This document shows positions 1 through 11,225 of a stretch of DNA of 64,000 nt, piece by piece. Source of the stretch: Lates calcarifer (lineage: Eukaryota > Chordata > Actinopteri > Centropomidae); contig NC_066833.1 in assembly GCF_001640805.2 (NCBI RefSeq), positions 1,638,222 to 1,702,221 on the forward strand, given 5' to 3'. Position 1 is the first letter of the stretch. The number at the start of each line of letters is the position of its first letter. The position numbers were made by a program, and so were the translations under genes. The notes under the pieces were generated by a model. That model was not told where the DNA came from, searched no databases, and saw only the letters and a program-made list of their open reading frames with translations.

Positions 1-250
1 CAAACAAGAATTAATGCAGGCAGAGAGACTTTAGGGTGGATACAGAATCAGGAGCAGAGGAGGAACTTTGTCTAGACAACCAGGTGATAGCTGTGTCCTG
101 TGCAACAAACCAGGACACTGGACTAAGCCTCATCCCGAAATGACTCTCCAAGCTGGCCAATCGTGGCATGAAGTGTGTCCATCAGATAGTCTATTCTGGA
201 AAGTTACAGACAATGGGTAACACAGATACCTGTCAGCTGATGTTAGAAAG
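1..250 (+). mobile_element. Degraded retroviral gag-like fragment
   Basis: The plus strand at about 30-222 translates to a short open stretch. It has an Arg/Gly-rich segment and then a Cys-x2-Cys-x4-His pattern, with proline where a CCHC knuckle would have its last cysteine. This resembles the nucleocapsid end of a retroviral or LTR-retrotransposon gag protein. The stretch ends at a stop near 220 and no protease or polymerase follows, so it is a relic cut by the window edge. The family is inferred from one motif only. Confidence 0.4.
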
Positions 251-1936
251 GTGAGGGGGTGAGGGGGGTTTCAGATGCCATCCAACCATCCAACATGTAG
301 TTCAGATGTATCAAATCCCACTTAGTCATCTTAGCAGATTACCAGCCACGCGTCTTGGACCTGCAGAAAGTCTATGATACATAAATTGGTCAAATAAAAA
401 GACAAGTGAACACTATACAGTTGAGTACAAGGTTTTTACTATCCAAGTGACAAAGTTACAGTAAAAGGGACAAAAGAAGTAAACCTTCCATAACCGAAAT
501 CTCACTTCAAACAAGTTGTCACACTACACTACAGCTGTCTGTCAATATCTCAACGACAATACTTCATCTACCACAAGTACTCACCCTGCAGCATCTGACT
601 CTAATTACACACTGTTAGAGTTCTAATTCTATCCTATGTGTTTGAGTCAAGACAATACCAACACCTTATCTGAAATTCAGCTCACAGTATTAAGTTTCTA
701 TTTTAAGTATGTCAATACCAGGTAACTGAATAGGGGCAAATTATAAAATATGGTGACAAGTTGGTACATTTGACACATCAGTTTGGTTTTCATTGCCATC
801 ATTGCTGTCAACCTCATCACCAGTAGACTGAAAATTAAAGAAATATAGTCAATTTGGATATCCAGACACTTCTTCAGATTGCTATCTGAGATGTCTCACT
901 CTGCCAGGTTTACTCCCTCCCAGAGAGCCCAAACGCGCTACTGTCCAGTAACCATCTCAAGCAATAAAAACGACAATCCCATGTACCTATGAAACTGCCC
1001 AATTTATCTTGTGTCCGTTGATGCCGCAACGCATTTCATCAGTGACTGATGCAACCGCACCCTATTGACGTAATGCTTTCCAGGGGTGGGATAAAATTCC
1101 CCTGCTGGGAGGCCTCCCAATATCGCGCAAATAAATACGGATACAAAACTGAACGACGCCGACTTGCTTCAACTCAAAAGGTTCTACTGGGGTCTCCAGT
1201 TGGAATTAAACTTGGCAGAGCAAAACAAGACAGCCTTTAACTTGAAAATATATTTAATTGTATAGTACAATAAATATGTGGTATTAAAATTTGGGCAGTG
1301 AAGATTGACAGCAACACAACTCCACTGATAAGCAATATGAAATCCTCTCACTTAGGATCTAATTAACCTACACCATATACCTGCAGTATCTGAAGATGGA
1401 ATAATGGAACCAGGTAAAACAACCCCACTTATGGAACTGATTTGCTTGTTAACAGCAACTACACTGTACAAAAGATAGCAAGCATGAGCAATGAGAATAA
1501 GTACCAACAACAAATTTAAAGCATTTACCAACTATGAATGTTAAGTGAACTGAGCTGGCAATCACCTAACTCTTCGAGTAAACAAGTACTCTACAAAGAG
1601 AAATAAGTTAAACTTCAACTAATGTGGGACAGAGAGAATTTCTCCAGCAATCAGAGACACCCGACTATCAAAATGCTTGACTTTATACTCTTATCGCCTA
1701 TATGTGACCCTAAAGTTTAGCTGGTACATAGTGCTAAGGCTTTAATCGGGACAAAGAAACAAAGACAGAAAAATTGAGGCATGCAGAGACAAAGACAGGC
1801 AGACAAAGATAGAAAAACCACAAAAACAAGAGACAGACAGAAAAGGGACAAAGAGACTAAAAGGGAGACAGACAAAGACAGCCAGACAAAAACAGACAAA
1901 CCCAACAAAAAGAGTAAGATTGGAAAAAAAAGTGAT
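251..1936. other. No recognised gene
   Basis: AT-rich sequence. A 63-codon open frame at 1049-1240 has no motif I recognise. It could be a further piece of the element at the left edge, but nothing links them. The stretch from about 1750 to 1905 is rich in GACA/AGACAG words, a weak simple repeat. Confidence 0.4.
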
Positions 1937-1980
1937 ACTTACATGTTTTAAGATTGTCAGCCATCCAGGTCACAATATTT

Positions 1981-2083
1981 CTAAGTGCTATACAAAGGCA
2001 ACTGGACAGAACTCAAGAAGCCTTTCAGATGAAAAGTCTTCAAGAACCTCAAGCAAGTCCAGTTGCCTTTGTATAGCACTTAG
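1981..2083. repeat. Perfect 26-bp inverted repeat (hairpin)
   Basis: Bases 1981-2006 are the exact reverse complement of 2058-2083, with a 51-base loop. The loop and arm words (a run like AAGTCCAGTTGCC followed by TATAGCACTTAG) resemble a fold-back repeat that is common in fish genomes. That resemblance is from memory. Confidence 0.75.
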
Positions 2084-2439
2084 AAAAAAAAAAAGATACT
2101 TACGTTTATAGATATACCTAGGAAAAAAAGTTGTTGCAACAAACCTGATCCAAGCCAATTGATGAAAATCGGTCTAATCGACTAATTTATTTCATACGTT
2201 TGGATATTTCTGTCCTGCATGAGCAGGAGTTCAAGTGAAGCTAATAGTTATTCACAACCTTTATATTGATAGGATTGTTGAGATTTACATATTTTGGATA
2301 TATAGCCAATTATCTGTCAGTGATAATTTTGATATTCTAATATAAGTTTCTGATTCGTTAGTTTGTCATGGTCAGCCCATCCAAAAAAGCTAATTTGACC
2401 ATCAGTTGGTGAGTCCAATAAAGCTAATCTGACAGTGAC

Positions 2440-2715
2440 ACAGACATGCAGACGAAGACACAGTCTGCTAAAACGAACGTCAGTCAGATAGACAAAGACT
2501 GACATACAAGACAGACACAGTCCGCTAAAGCTAACGTGAACGTCAGTCACAGACAAAGACTGACACACAAGACAGACACAGTCCGCTAAAGCTAACGTGA
2601 ACGTCAGTCACAGACAGACAAAGACTGACACACAAGACAGACACAGTCCGCTAATGTGAACATCAGTCAAACAGACAGACAAAGACTGACACACAAGACA
2701 GAGACAAAATGTAAG
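2440..2715. repeat. Minisatellite, unit about 60-65 bp
   Basis: About four head-to-tail copies begin with GACAAAGACTGACACACAAG and contain CACAGTCCGCTAA and AACGTCAGTCA. The last copy is truncated near 2710. Shorter AGACAGAC words surround it. Confidence 0.7.
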
Positions 2716-3421
2716 TATCAGTGTGCGTGCATGTGTGCGTGTTTGTGTCAGGCGCGGCGGCCCTCAATACACAACAGGATAATTGGGGAAAAAAAAAAAA
2801 CAGTGGATAGATAGTGTGCAAGTATCAGTGTGTCTGCATGTGTGCGTGTTCATGTGAGAGACAGAGGAAAGAAAGGGGTGGCGCGGCGGCCCTAATTAAG
2901 CAAACATGGGACTTACTTGTTCATAGATTCACCAGGAAAAAATGGAACCGAGTATACCAGCTAACGGGTAGACGAACAGATAATCATACATCTTGAGTGG
3001 ACGTCGTCTTCGGGGCGCAGCCATTTTGGATGGATAAACGAGAAAGGGATAGATCGGTAGATGGGCACGGCGGCCAAGATAAACCAATGAGGGATAGAGT
3101 AGAGATGGCACGGCGGCCCAAAAATAATTTAAAAAATAACAAACAAAGACGCAATCCTCTTTTTTTAATAGTATGAAGGCTTAAAGGGAAAGTAGTTATG
3201 GCGCGGCGGCCAAGGAAAACCCAGCAAAGAGAAAGTGATGACATGGCAGCCATCCAAAAGTGGGGAAAAACAGAAATAGATGAGTTGAGGCTGATCAGAT
3301 AGCTGACTTAACCCTAATTTACACCACATTACAGCACTGCTCTGACCTAACATTTGGTTATTTACTTACTTTACAGTTACAAAGGGAAAACAAAAACAGT
3401 TGTTAATATTAGATTTTTCAA

Positions 3422-3712
3422 GGATTAGATTGATCATCTTAACAGCTATGATGTTCAGATGATGAATCTAATCATGTTTTAGAGATTTATAGTTTAGAGG
3501 ATTAGATTGACCATCTAAACAGCTATGATGTTCAGATGATGAATCTAATCATGTTTTAGAGACTTATAGTTTAGAGGATTAGATTGACCATCTAAACAGG
3601 TATGATGTTCAGATGATGAATCTAATCATGTTTTTAAAAGATTTATAGTTTAGAGGATTAGATTGACCATCTAAACAGCTATGATGTTCAGATAATCAAT
3701 CTAATCATAATC
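3422..3712. repeat. Tandem repeat, 77-bp unit, about 3.8 copies, each palindromic
   Basis: Units start at about 3422, 3499, 3576 and 3655. Each contains GATTAGATT near its start and the complement AATCTAATC about 35 bases later, so every unit can fold into a hairpin. Identity between units is high, which suggests recent expansion. Confidence 0.8.
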
Positions 3713-4189
3713 ACCTATTTGTTTGGATGATTAGAAGGACGGACGAACGAGGGCAAAATTCGAACGGATAGACAGCGATGTTGCATGGATGAACGAGAAA
3801 GGGATAGATCGGTAGATGGGCACAGCGGCCAAGATAAACCAGTGAGGGATAGAGTAGAGATGGCACGGCGGCCCAAAAATAATTAAAAAAAATAAACAAA
3901 GACGCAATGCTCTTTTTGTAGGGTGAAGGCTGAAAGGGAAAGTAGTTAGTTATGGCGCGGCGGCCAAAAAAAAAAAAAAAAAAAAAAAAAAAACCCACTT
4001 ACTTGTGTATGAAGTGTGGATGAAAGCTGAAATAGAATTGGTTGGTTAGTTTTGGCACAGCAGCCAAGCAAAACCCAGCACATAAGGGGAAAAAAACAGC
4101 ACTTACTAATGTAGACTGCAGATCCACCAGGAGCTTCTGTTTGGAGATCCTCCAGGAAAAAAAGAACAATGGACATGCTGATCGACAAA

Positions 4190-4345
4190 TGCACGGCCTG
4201 AAATGCAGCTAAGTTGGATGGACGAACGCACAGCCTGAAATGCAGCTAAGTTGGACGGATGAACACACAGCCTGAAATGCAGCTAAGTTGGAGGGGCGAA
4301 CGCGCGGGCTGAAATGCAGCTATGTTGGACGGACAAAGACGTGGA
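4190..4345. repeat. Tandem repeat, about 40-bp unit, four copies
   Basis: Repeated core GCCTGAAATGCAGCTAAGTTGG, followed by GACGGAYGAACRCRC, starting near 4196, 4236, 4276 and 4308. The last copy has diverged. Confidence 0.75.
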
Positions 4346-5993
4346 CTCACTGGCTCTGACCAGAGTTGTCTATCAAAAAGTAGAGTGTGATTAGAATATA
4401 AATTTTCAGGGTTTTTTGTTTGTTTTTTTTAATGATAAGCTTTGACAGTGTAAATGTGTTTCTGTGGTGATGCATTTGGCAAGAAAACTCAATTCACTGA
4501 AAGACACACACAGTCCTAATGGATTTTATTAGTCTAAAAGAGTCAAAATATAACAAATCTAGAGTAAGACTGAACAATATGCAGAATACTGCAGCTCAAC
4601 ATTATAAAATGTGATTATAACAACATTAGTTGTTCAGCCTTACTATAGAGTGACAGATAAGTAGGCATGGGAGCCACCTAAGAATATATAAAAAGAAAGG
4701 TACTCACCGATTGTAGATTTACCTATAAAGAAAAACGTTAGTGTACAGACACTGTTCAAAACCTATACACAATATAAATATATGAGACTTGAAAGACAAT
4801 GTTACAAAACCTTTCCACTCCTACCATCTACTACAGCTCCACCAAATCACTGTACAGAAAAAAAAAAAAAAAACTATTCTACCTCACATACACTGAAAAC
4901 AATAAAAATTCAAAATTCAAGGACCAGTGAACCATCTGCCCTGAGTGAACATAAAACCTGTCTGATCCTCCATAGGGCCATGAGAGTCACCTCAGGCTTT
5001 GCACATGGTCAGTCCAGCCCTGACAAAACACCTCACTATTCCTGGTCACACCATCACTAGCTTAGCAGTTCCAAACAAAAACTCACCAAAACCAGAACCA
5101 GTCTTATCCTACTACCCATTTAAGCCCAAATAAATACACAAGGGAACAGTTTCTCTCCTACAGCTTCCCAACCATTCTGCAATCTTCTAAATAACCTCAC
5201 TATCCAAACATCAAAAGACTGCTAAATGCTCCAATTGTGTTGGGAGGCCATCCCTCCCAACACAATTAAAAAGGTCAGCTATCTGCTCAGCAGAGGGGGG
5301 GGGGGAGGAAATAGACAAACAAAGAGAGACAAATAGGGTGGCCATTTTGGAAGAACCGGTGAACAATTGGGCGGCCATGTTCGAATTGGATGCGAAGACT
5401 ATGTTGGCTAGACGGATGGTCATTTTGTCAAAAAAAATTTAAAGTAGCATAGCACAGAGCAGAGTCATGGCATGGCAGCCAAGCAAATACATACAGAAAA
5501 AACATTTCAGTCTCAGACAGAAAACAGTCATGACACGGCAGCCATGATGAGGCACTTCCAATACACAGCAGAAAGAGAGAGGGGAGGATGTAAAAGTCAG
5601 TGTGCGTGCATGTGTGCGTGTTTGTGAGGAAGTGGCGCAGCGGCCATCCAAAAACCACACAGAAAAAAAAAGAAAAATGTGTCTTACTGGTTCGTAGATC
5701 TACCTGTGGAAAGAAAAAAAAAAAGCAGTTAGAATAAGTAAAGTCTCAAGTTGCCAACAATTACCTAGCCTTGAAATTCACTTTAGTATCTGCAATATAA
5801 AAACGTATACAGACTTTATGGAAACGTGATTAAAAAAGAAAAAAAAGACAGGACATTATATGCTGCAAAGGTCTGTTAAATAGGTTACTCTAAACAGCCT
5901 AACAGGAACCAATACACTATACTACACAATACAAATCACGATGCTAACTTGAGGCTATTAACTACTTTACACGCAATTCCTACCTTTCTGGGT

Positions 5994-6058
5994 GAGTTTT
6001 AAAGGACAAAATTCTCCTGGCATCTTTTTCATCCCACACCTTACAGGAGGGCATTGTC
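5994..6058 (-). CDS. Putative exon of an unrecognised minus-strand gene
   Basis: The minus strand has a T-rich acceptor ending in AACAG and 65 nt ending in CCAGAAAG, followed by the donor-like GTAGGA. One frame is open and starts with ATG (peptide MPSCKVWDEKDARRILSF...). If joined in phase 0 to the exon at 7432-7515, the frame would stop at once (GACAATGCCCTCCTGTAA). So either the ATG in this exon is the real start or the two exons are not joined. No family recognised. Confidence 0.3.
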
Positions 6059-6539
6059 CTGTTAAAAAAAAAAAAAGTGTCATTTTCCAAACTTGAAATT
6101 CACTTTGGTGAATGTGTGGTATTTTGGAAAGGTGGGAAAGAGGCAAAGAGACAAACCACTGGGAATCTTACTGAAATGACTCAGCAGCCCAAAGAGAACA
6201 GACATCTTAAAACCGTGTCAGTTTCTAGTGCAATGTCAATCTCATGCCACTTATACTGGTGATTTCATTAACAGGAGTAAATTAAGTGCTAGAGAAAATG
6301 AAAACCCAATACCAGGATCATGTTTACTCTGTAAATAAACTCATGACAAAAACAGGAATTTTAGCTCACAGAACACAGAGTTGCTAAAATACCACTGTCT
6401 GATCAGTTAGTTTGTGTTACTGTGTGGTAGGCCTACTTTTATTTAAATCACACGATAACACAAACAGACTGATGCAATGGTTATTCGGCAACGCTGCATT
6501 ATGCTTGGAAAAACTGCTGTTTGTTAGTGGAGTCTGGTA

Positions 6540-6690
6540 GTGATACGATGCATCTGGTCAAAAAGGATTTCACTCTTTAATAAAATCAGAATCAGACTTT
6601 ACTGCCAAGTAAGTTTGCACATACAAGGCATTTGTCTTGGTATACTGGTGCTAAAGGACAGTTTTAGTAAAAGAAAAGAGCGAAAAGCAA
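6540..6690. mobile_element. LINE 3'-tail-like interspersed repeat
   Basis: Contains AATCAGAATCAGACTTTACTGCCAAG and a GTTTGCACATACAAGGCATTTG segment, typical of the 3' end of a widespread fish LINE. The family assignment is from memory. No coding part is present. Confidence 0.5.
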
Positions 6691-7431
6691 GAACTATATT
6701 TACAAGGAACATAAATATATACACAAGGAGCATAAATATACGGAATTAAAATGTAAAGTGTAAAGAGCAAATGTTTGCAGGGGGCAGAGTTTGTCCCACA
6801 AGGCTTGCTGCTGGCACCACAAATGCTCAGGTAGATTACAATGCAACAGCTGTTTTGCTGCGGGTGCAGCGCACCTGCTCAGTCCCACCTGTGTAGGCCT
6901 TCCATGGGTTTGATTACCTCAGCTGTTACAGAGTTGCCGGATTAATAACAGGATCGAATATATTAACCAATAAATCCTTTCAGTTTATATTCACCTATAA
7001 TAAATAAGTAGGCTGAACAGATAGAGCGGTTTTTGTTCACCTTCTCGGCCCTTATACACCTCAACGGTGCGCGCGCTTTAGGCCGCGAGGCCTGTTGCAT
7101 TGCGCTTCAGCTGAAGAAATAGGCCCATAAGGTTTATCCAAACATATTCGCTCTCTGAATTCAATCCGTTCGTAACTGAAAGGTTTACAGCACGGCGGGT
7201 TAATCCCGTGTCCCTCTGAGCGACCACACACCACACACTCCGACTAGAATTGTATTTAAATGTGGGCGCGTAAGAAAAACAGGATAACATGCTGTAAAAG
7301 CCTCAGGGCCGTAAAGTTAAACATCTGACTCAAAACAAACACAATAAGATACAAACTGTCTGAGCCTGACACGCGCCGACACACCTGCCGGCAATGACGT
7401 TAATGGCGGTTACATTAGAGACATCTCTTAC

Positions 7432-7515
7432 CTTCCTGAGTCCGTTTCCGAGCTCCTCCTGTTGTTGGACGCGGTCGTCCCGGTGTCTCTTAACTTTCAG
7501 AAACTTTTCAAACAA
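7432..7515 (-). CDS. Putative first coding exon, gene not recognised
   Basis: The minus-strand ATG at 7513-7515 opens a 28-codon frame (begins MFEKFLKVKRHR, then a Gln/Glu-rich stretch) that ends exactly at a good donor, AAG|GTAAGAG, at 7426-7431. The surrounding 7.05-7.65 kb is richer in G+C and CpG than its flanks, and a perfect CRE lies about 100 bp upstream, as at a promoter. No domain is visible. The continuation of the protein was not found: the nearest downstream exon candidate (5994-6058) is out of frame. Confidence 0.4.
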
Positions 7516-7615
7516 AGGGCAGTTTCGGTGCTGAGCCCCGGGGTTTTAATTTTCGACCCCTCATGACGTCTCCGACACCGAGCTGAGGTCGTCATGGTGT
7601 GCCAATGTCGGCGTC

Positions 7616-7623
7616 TGACGTCA
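7616..7623. promoter_or_regulatory. Consensus cAMP response element TGACGTCA
   Basis: An exact eight-base palindrome about 100 bp upstream of the ATG at 7515, in locally CpG-rich sequence with further TGACG words nearby (7564, 7395). CREB/ATF factors bind this site when it lies near a start site. Promoter function is inferred. Confidence 0.5.
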
Positions 7624-7759
7624 GTTTTATAGTCGAGGCGCATGCGCACACGGTGATGCGTTAAAGAATCACGGAGGGTCGTAAAAACTAAACGTTCCCT
7701 CAATAGAAATGTTGGGTGCCTCCTCAAACATTTTACAAGAATTTTAAACGTAGTTTTCA

Positions 7760-9320
7760 CGGACTGAAAATTGTAAGCAGTAATGTCAAAAGATGAATGG
7801 CCTTAATAAACATATGGAGACAAGTATAAATTACTGCAGAGTAAACAACCAGCACAACACATTTAGATTTTAGTTTAGTTCGCTTTGTAATTGTTGCACT
7901 TTTTATTTCATTCTTTTGCAATAATAGAAATTTTATATGGCAGGCACTGGTGCTGCTGCCTGCTGCTCCACACATTGCAGACGTGTTTCTTGCTCATCTA
8001 TTTTCACCCTAAGTGGATGAAGATGGCTAGCTAAGGCCGGCTTTATTAAGGCATGACGAAACAGTTTTTAATCCTGTAACTGATTTCTCATTTTTCCTGT
8101 GTTAAGATAAAACAAACTAGTTGCTTTCAGATTTAACTGTTTCAAAACAGAATCGGAAAAAGGCTCTTTTTTGTTTTCTGTTCTCCTACTCCAATATGAA
8201 AATCAATTGGCCCTTATGTACACGGACCTCAGAGCAGGACTACGACAACAACTCCATAATTTAAGATACTGTTCATACAGTCCATCAGAACAACATTTAG
8301 ACTCTGTGTTTCTTCTTCTTCTTTCCTCAGGCTGATTTATAAATGATGCTGGTTCCCACGACAGCACAGACACGATAAACCCACTGAACTGATGATGAAC
8401 TTCAGAGAGATGAGCTGAATGTGATTAGCTCTGAACCACTCTGATGTCTTAAGTAGCTAATGAAAGCCTGCTCTGAGTTAGTCTGATGACTTCAATCCTT
8501 CCTCCTCTCTTAGAAAATTCCAGACCATGAGAGTTGAGACAGTCTGGATGACAGGTCTGAACAGCACCACAGGACCATATTGTTAGAAACCAAACCTTGT
8601 AGAGATAATAACAGATTTAACGTGGTTCTCCAGGAAATATTGGCTGAAGACGAAGCTTTTTGCCTCATTATTGGGAGGGGGTGACACCTGGTCAGGGACA
8701 GGAACTCTCAGGATCTCTAGACAAGGCAGTAAAACTGAACTCTGCACAAACAAACTGACCTGGGCACAGCTGTGTGCTCAGTCAGACTCTCACCTGAATT
8801 AAACTGCTTGTGAAGGTGATATCTCAGCAACACCTTGAGGAAATTTCTTCAGATTTGGTACAAACATTCACGTGAACTCAAATATGACGTAATTAGATTT
8901 TGGTGGTCAAAGGTCAAATCTAAAGTTCACACACTAATGAACTACAACTGGACTGGTTGGCAGATGCAAACAAATTCTAGTTTCTCTGCATTAACGGACA
9001 TTTTCTCATCTCACCATTTAACCCAAGTTCTAATTGGTGGCACACATCAAGTTTCCATCTAAATTTAACACAGATATTAACTAAATTTCCAGGAAATCAT
9101 CAGAGTAAAACCTGAGTGAAGTCTTGTTTCCGTCTTCTCCTGCTGTGTAAATAGCTGCTTCTCCCATCGCTGCCATTAAACTACCACAGAAGAAGAAGAA
9201 GGTACAGCAAGATGAGGTCATTAAAAAGCTGCAGTCAAAGCTCAGATGATGGAAAACATGATGAAACTCAAACTGAAAATATGCATGAAACTCGTGGGTG
9301 GACAGAATCAAGACTTAGTG
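7760..9320. other. Intergenic; one interspersed repeat, no gene seen
   Basis: Nothing coding is visible. At about 8816-8950 lies a diverged copy of a repeat common in fish (GTGATATCTCAGCAACACCTTGAGG, then a TGGTGGTCAAAGGTCAAA segment). Relatives occur at about 29345-29440 and, inverted, at about 57190-57340. Confidence 0.5.
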
Positions 9321-9336
9321 ATAAAATACAGAAAAC

Positions 9337-9342
9337 TTTATT
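9337..9342 (-). terminator. tgfbr2: Likely polyadenylation signal of tgfbr2 (AATAAA)
   Basis: The minus strand reads AATAAAG about 1.9 kb after the tgfbr2 stop codon. It is the clearest canonical signal I noticed downstream. The 3' end itself is inferred; transcript ends would decide. Confidence 0.4.
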
Positions 9343-11225
9343 GCAAAACAAACAGAATTTGGAGATACTGTGTTTCCCACCCTATAGTGGTTCTCTGTGC
9401 TTGTGTTTCATGTTGAATGGAAAGGTATTTTTAGTTGCTGAATTCTTTAGTGTTTGTGCTCAGCAATCTACACTCTCTTTTCCATTTTTACATCTTGGAA
9501 ACAACAAAAATGTTGCATATAATTACGTATAATTAATAATTACACATATAATTAGGCGTGGCAGAGGTTTTGTGACTGAAAATGGAAAATCACATCCAAA
9601 TTGTGCTGTAATTTGTTTTTATAAACACAAAGGGCAGAAAATTCATACATGTAGGTTATAGTAATGATAATCACAGTCACTATTAGAGAATATTATACCA
9701 TAACAAAATGGAGACCAGCTCCAACAAAATGAAACAATTTCATACAACAAAAGAGTCTGAGTGTACGTCTCTGCCAGCAGAATGATGACTATGAGAAGGT
9801 AACACATCACATCCCTGACTGCTCACTCTGTGTGAAGTGAGTCCATCATTTAAGGCACAAAGTCAGTCTTTGGATACGTCTGTCCTCTCTGGTCCTCAGA
9901 CGAGAACTCCAGGATGTCCCATGAGAAAACATTGGCAATCATCGTCCAGACGGAAAAACTTAAACTAGTGGATGGACTGTGGTGAAATGTGGTTCAGACC
10001 TTCATGTTCCCCTCAGGATGGAGTTTAATAACTTTAATGATGCTTTGACTTTTCATCTAGCGCCACCATCAGGTCAAAATTTAAGCAGGTTAACATTTAC
10101 TGTGTCTGAATGTGCATACTCCCACTCACACTTGGTATTTTGGGTGTCCTTCTCACCTTCAAGGGTTGCTTTGAGCTAAATACTGACCAGATTACAATGA
10201 CAGTGCCAACATGTCTACACTAATATGTTTTAGCTTTAAGACTCATCATTGTTGCTATGGTTACACCTGGTGTACACACTACCCCAAAGTTTTCAAGCCT
10301 CTAAAACTGAGACTTTCAGAAACGCTGTTGGCTCCACTTTAATTTGAAAACTGTGGGGTTGTGTGTCTGGACGGGCAGAAATGTTTGGAAATGGTGACAC
10401 AGATGCCAGCATTCACTTCCTGACTGGTTCTTATTAGTCACAACATATCCTTCCCTGATTGGTCACGCTCCGATCACGTGACCCATTTCAGCCTCATCTA
10501 CCAGTGGTGCGTGTAAAATGGATAATGAATTACAAATGTTGCTGACCTAGGTGTGTTTGCTAGCAGCTATTGCGCAGCTAAATCCTTATATATCGTTGTT
10601 GCTGTTTCTCATAGTTTTCTGCAACTAAACAATCAACTGCAGAGTAGACAACCTACTTCCTGTGTATGTGAATGGTCTTATGATATGAGTTTTCAGTTAT
10701 GTTAGTATGGACAGAGATTATTCTGATACTGAGCTAAAACACTCATCTGGACGGAGACCCTATTGGACCTAGGCTTAGTTTAGCATGCTAATATTTATGA
10801 ATTAGCAGTAAACACATAGGCTGTGTCTGAAATCATTCACTCATTCCCTTTGCCCTACTCACTATATAGAGAATTCATTGAAGTGGACTATATAGTGGGC
10901 TCACACAGCACGACAAACCAACGTATTGGACGAGTTAAAGTTTTAACCACACGATGGCGCTAGATGAGAAGTCAAAGAAATTCATCACAATCCATCCAAT
11001 AGTTGTTGAGATGTTTCAGTATGGATCAAAAATGTTAAATGTCTGGTGGTGCTAGAGAAAACAAAGTCGATGGTATTAATCCCCTGGAGAACATGAATGG
11101 CCTAGACCAGAGTGATGGAAGCACTGACCAACTGACGTCACTTATCAGCCCCTTCACTGTTGGAAGGCCTGTTACTCAGGCAGTGCTAACACAGCCACCA
11201 GCAGGATGAAGTAGGGCTCACGAGG
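9343..11225 (-). other. tgfbr2: Probable 3'UTR of tgfbr2, with repeat fragments
   Basis: No coding frame of note lies between the tgfbr2 stop and the AATAAA at 9337. At about 10820-10925 there is a short MITE-like fragment with the paired words ACTATATAGAGAATTC and GGACTATATAGTGGGC. At about 10010-10090 and 10930-11040 are pieces of a fish repeat containing TTTGACTTTTCATCTAGCGCCACC. Confidence 0.35.

Larger units (their letters stand above)
2751..5646. repeat. Dispersed GGCGCGGCGGCC box repeats with a 185-bp duplication
   Basis: A GC-rich box, consensus TGGCRCGGCGGCC, recurs in AT-rich DNA at 2751, 2881, 3065, 3107, 3199, 3821, 3861, 3952 and 5634. Decayed forms (CATGGCAGCC and similar) are at about 3243, 4053, 5470 and 5534. 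Segments 3030-3212 and 3784-3966 are diverged copies of the same block of about 185 bp. Three boxes (2751, 2881, 5634) follow a shared GTGTGCGTGCATGTGTGCGTG stretch. I recognise no transposon family. Confidence 0.6.
1937..5710 (-). other. Repeated microexon-like modules (hypothetical gene or relics)
   Basis: On the minus strand a short block recurs: an AG acceptor-like site, a core close to GTAGATCTAC, a few variable bases, and a GTAAGT-type donor. Donor complements are at 2098-2103, 2911-2916, 4101-4106, 4702-4707 and 5681-5686. Donor-like ACTTAC also occurs at 1937-1942 and 3997-4002. The blocks would be exons of roughly 14-25 nt. Their lengths are not all multiples of three and I cannot chain them into one reading frame. 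They lie 3' of the putative exons at 5994-6058 and 7432-7515 on the same strand. They may be real microexons, alternative exons, or copies of a repeat that happens to carry splice sites. Confidence 0.3.

Noticed and set aside
5211..5660. Overlapping minus-strand frames
   Set aside because: They arise in the dispersed GGCGCGGCGGCC repeat blocks and show no domain or splice consistency.
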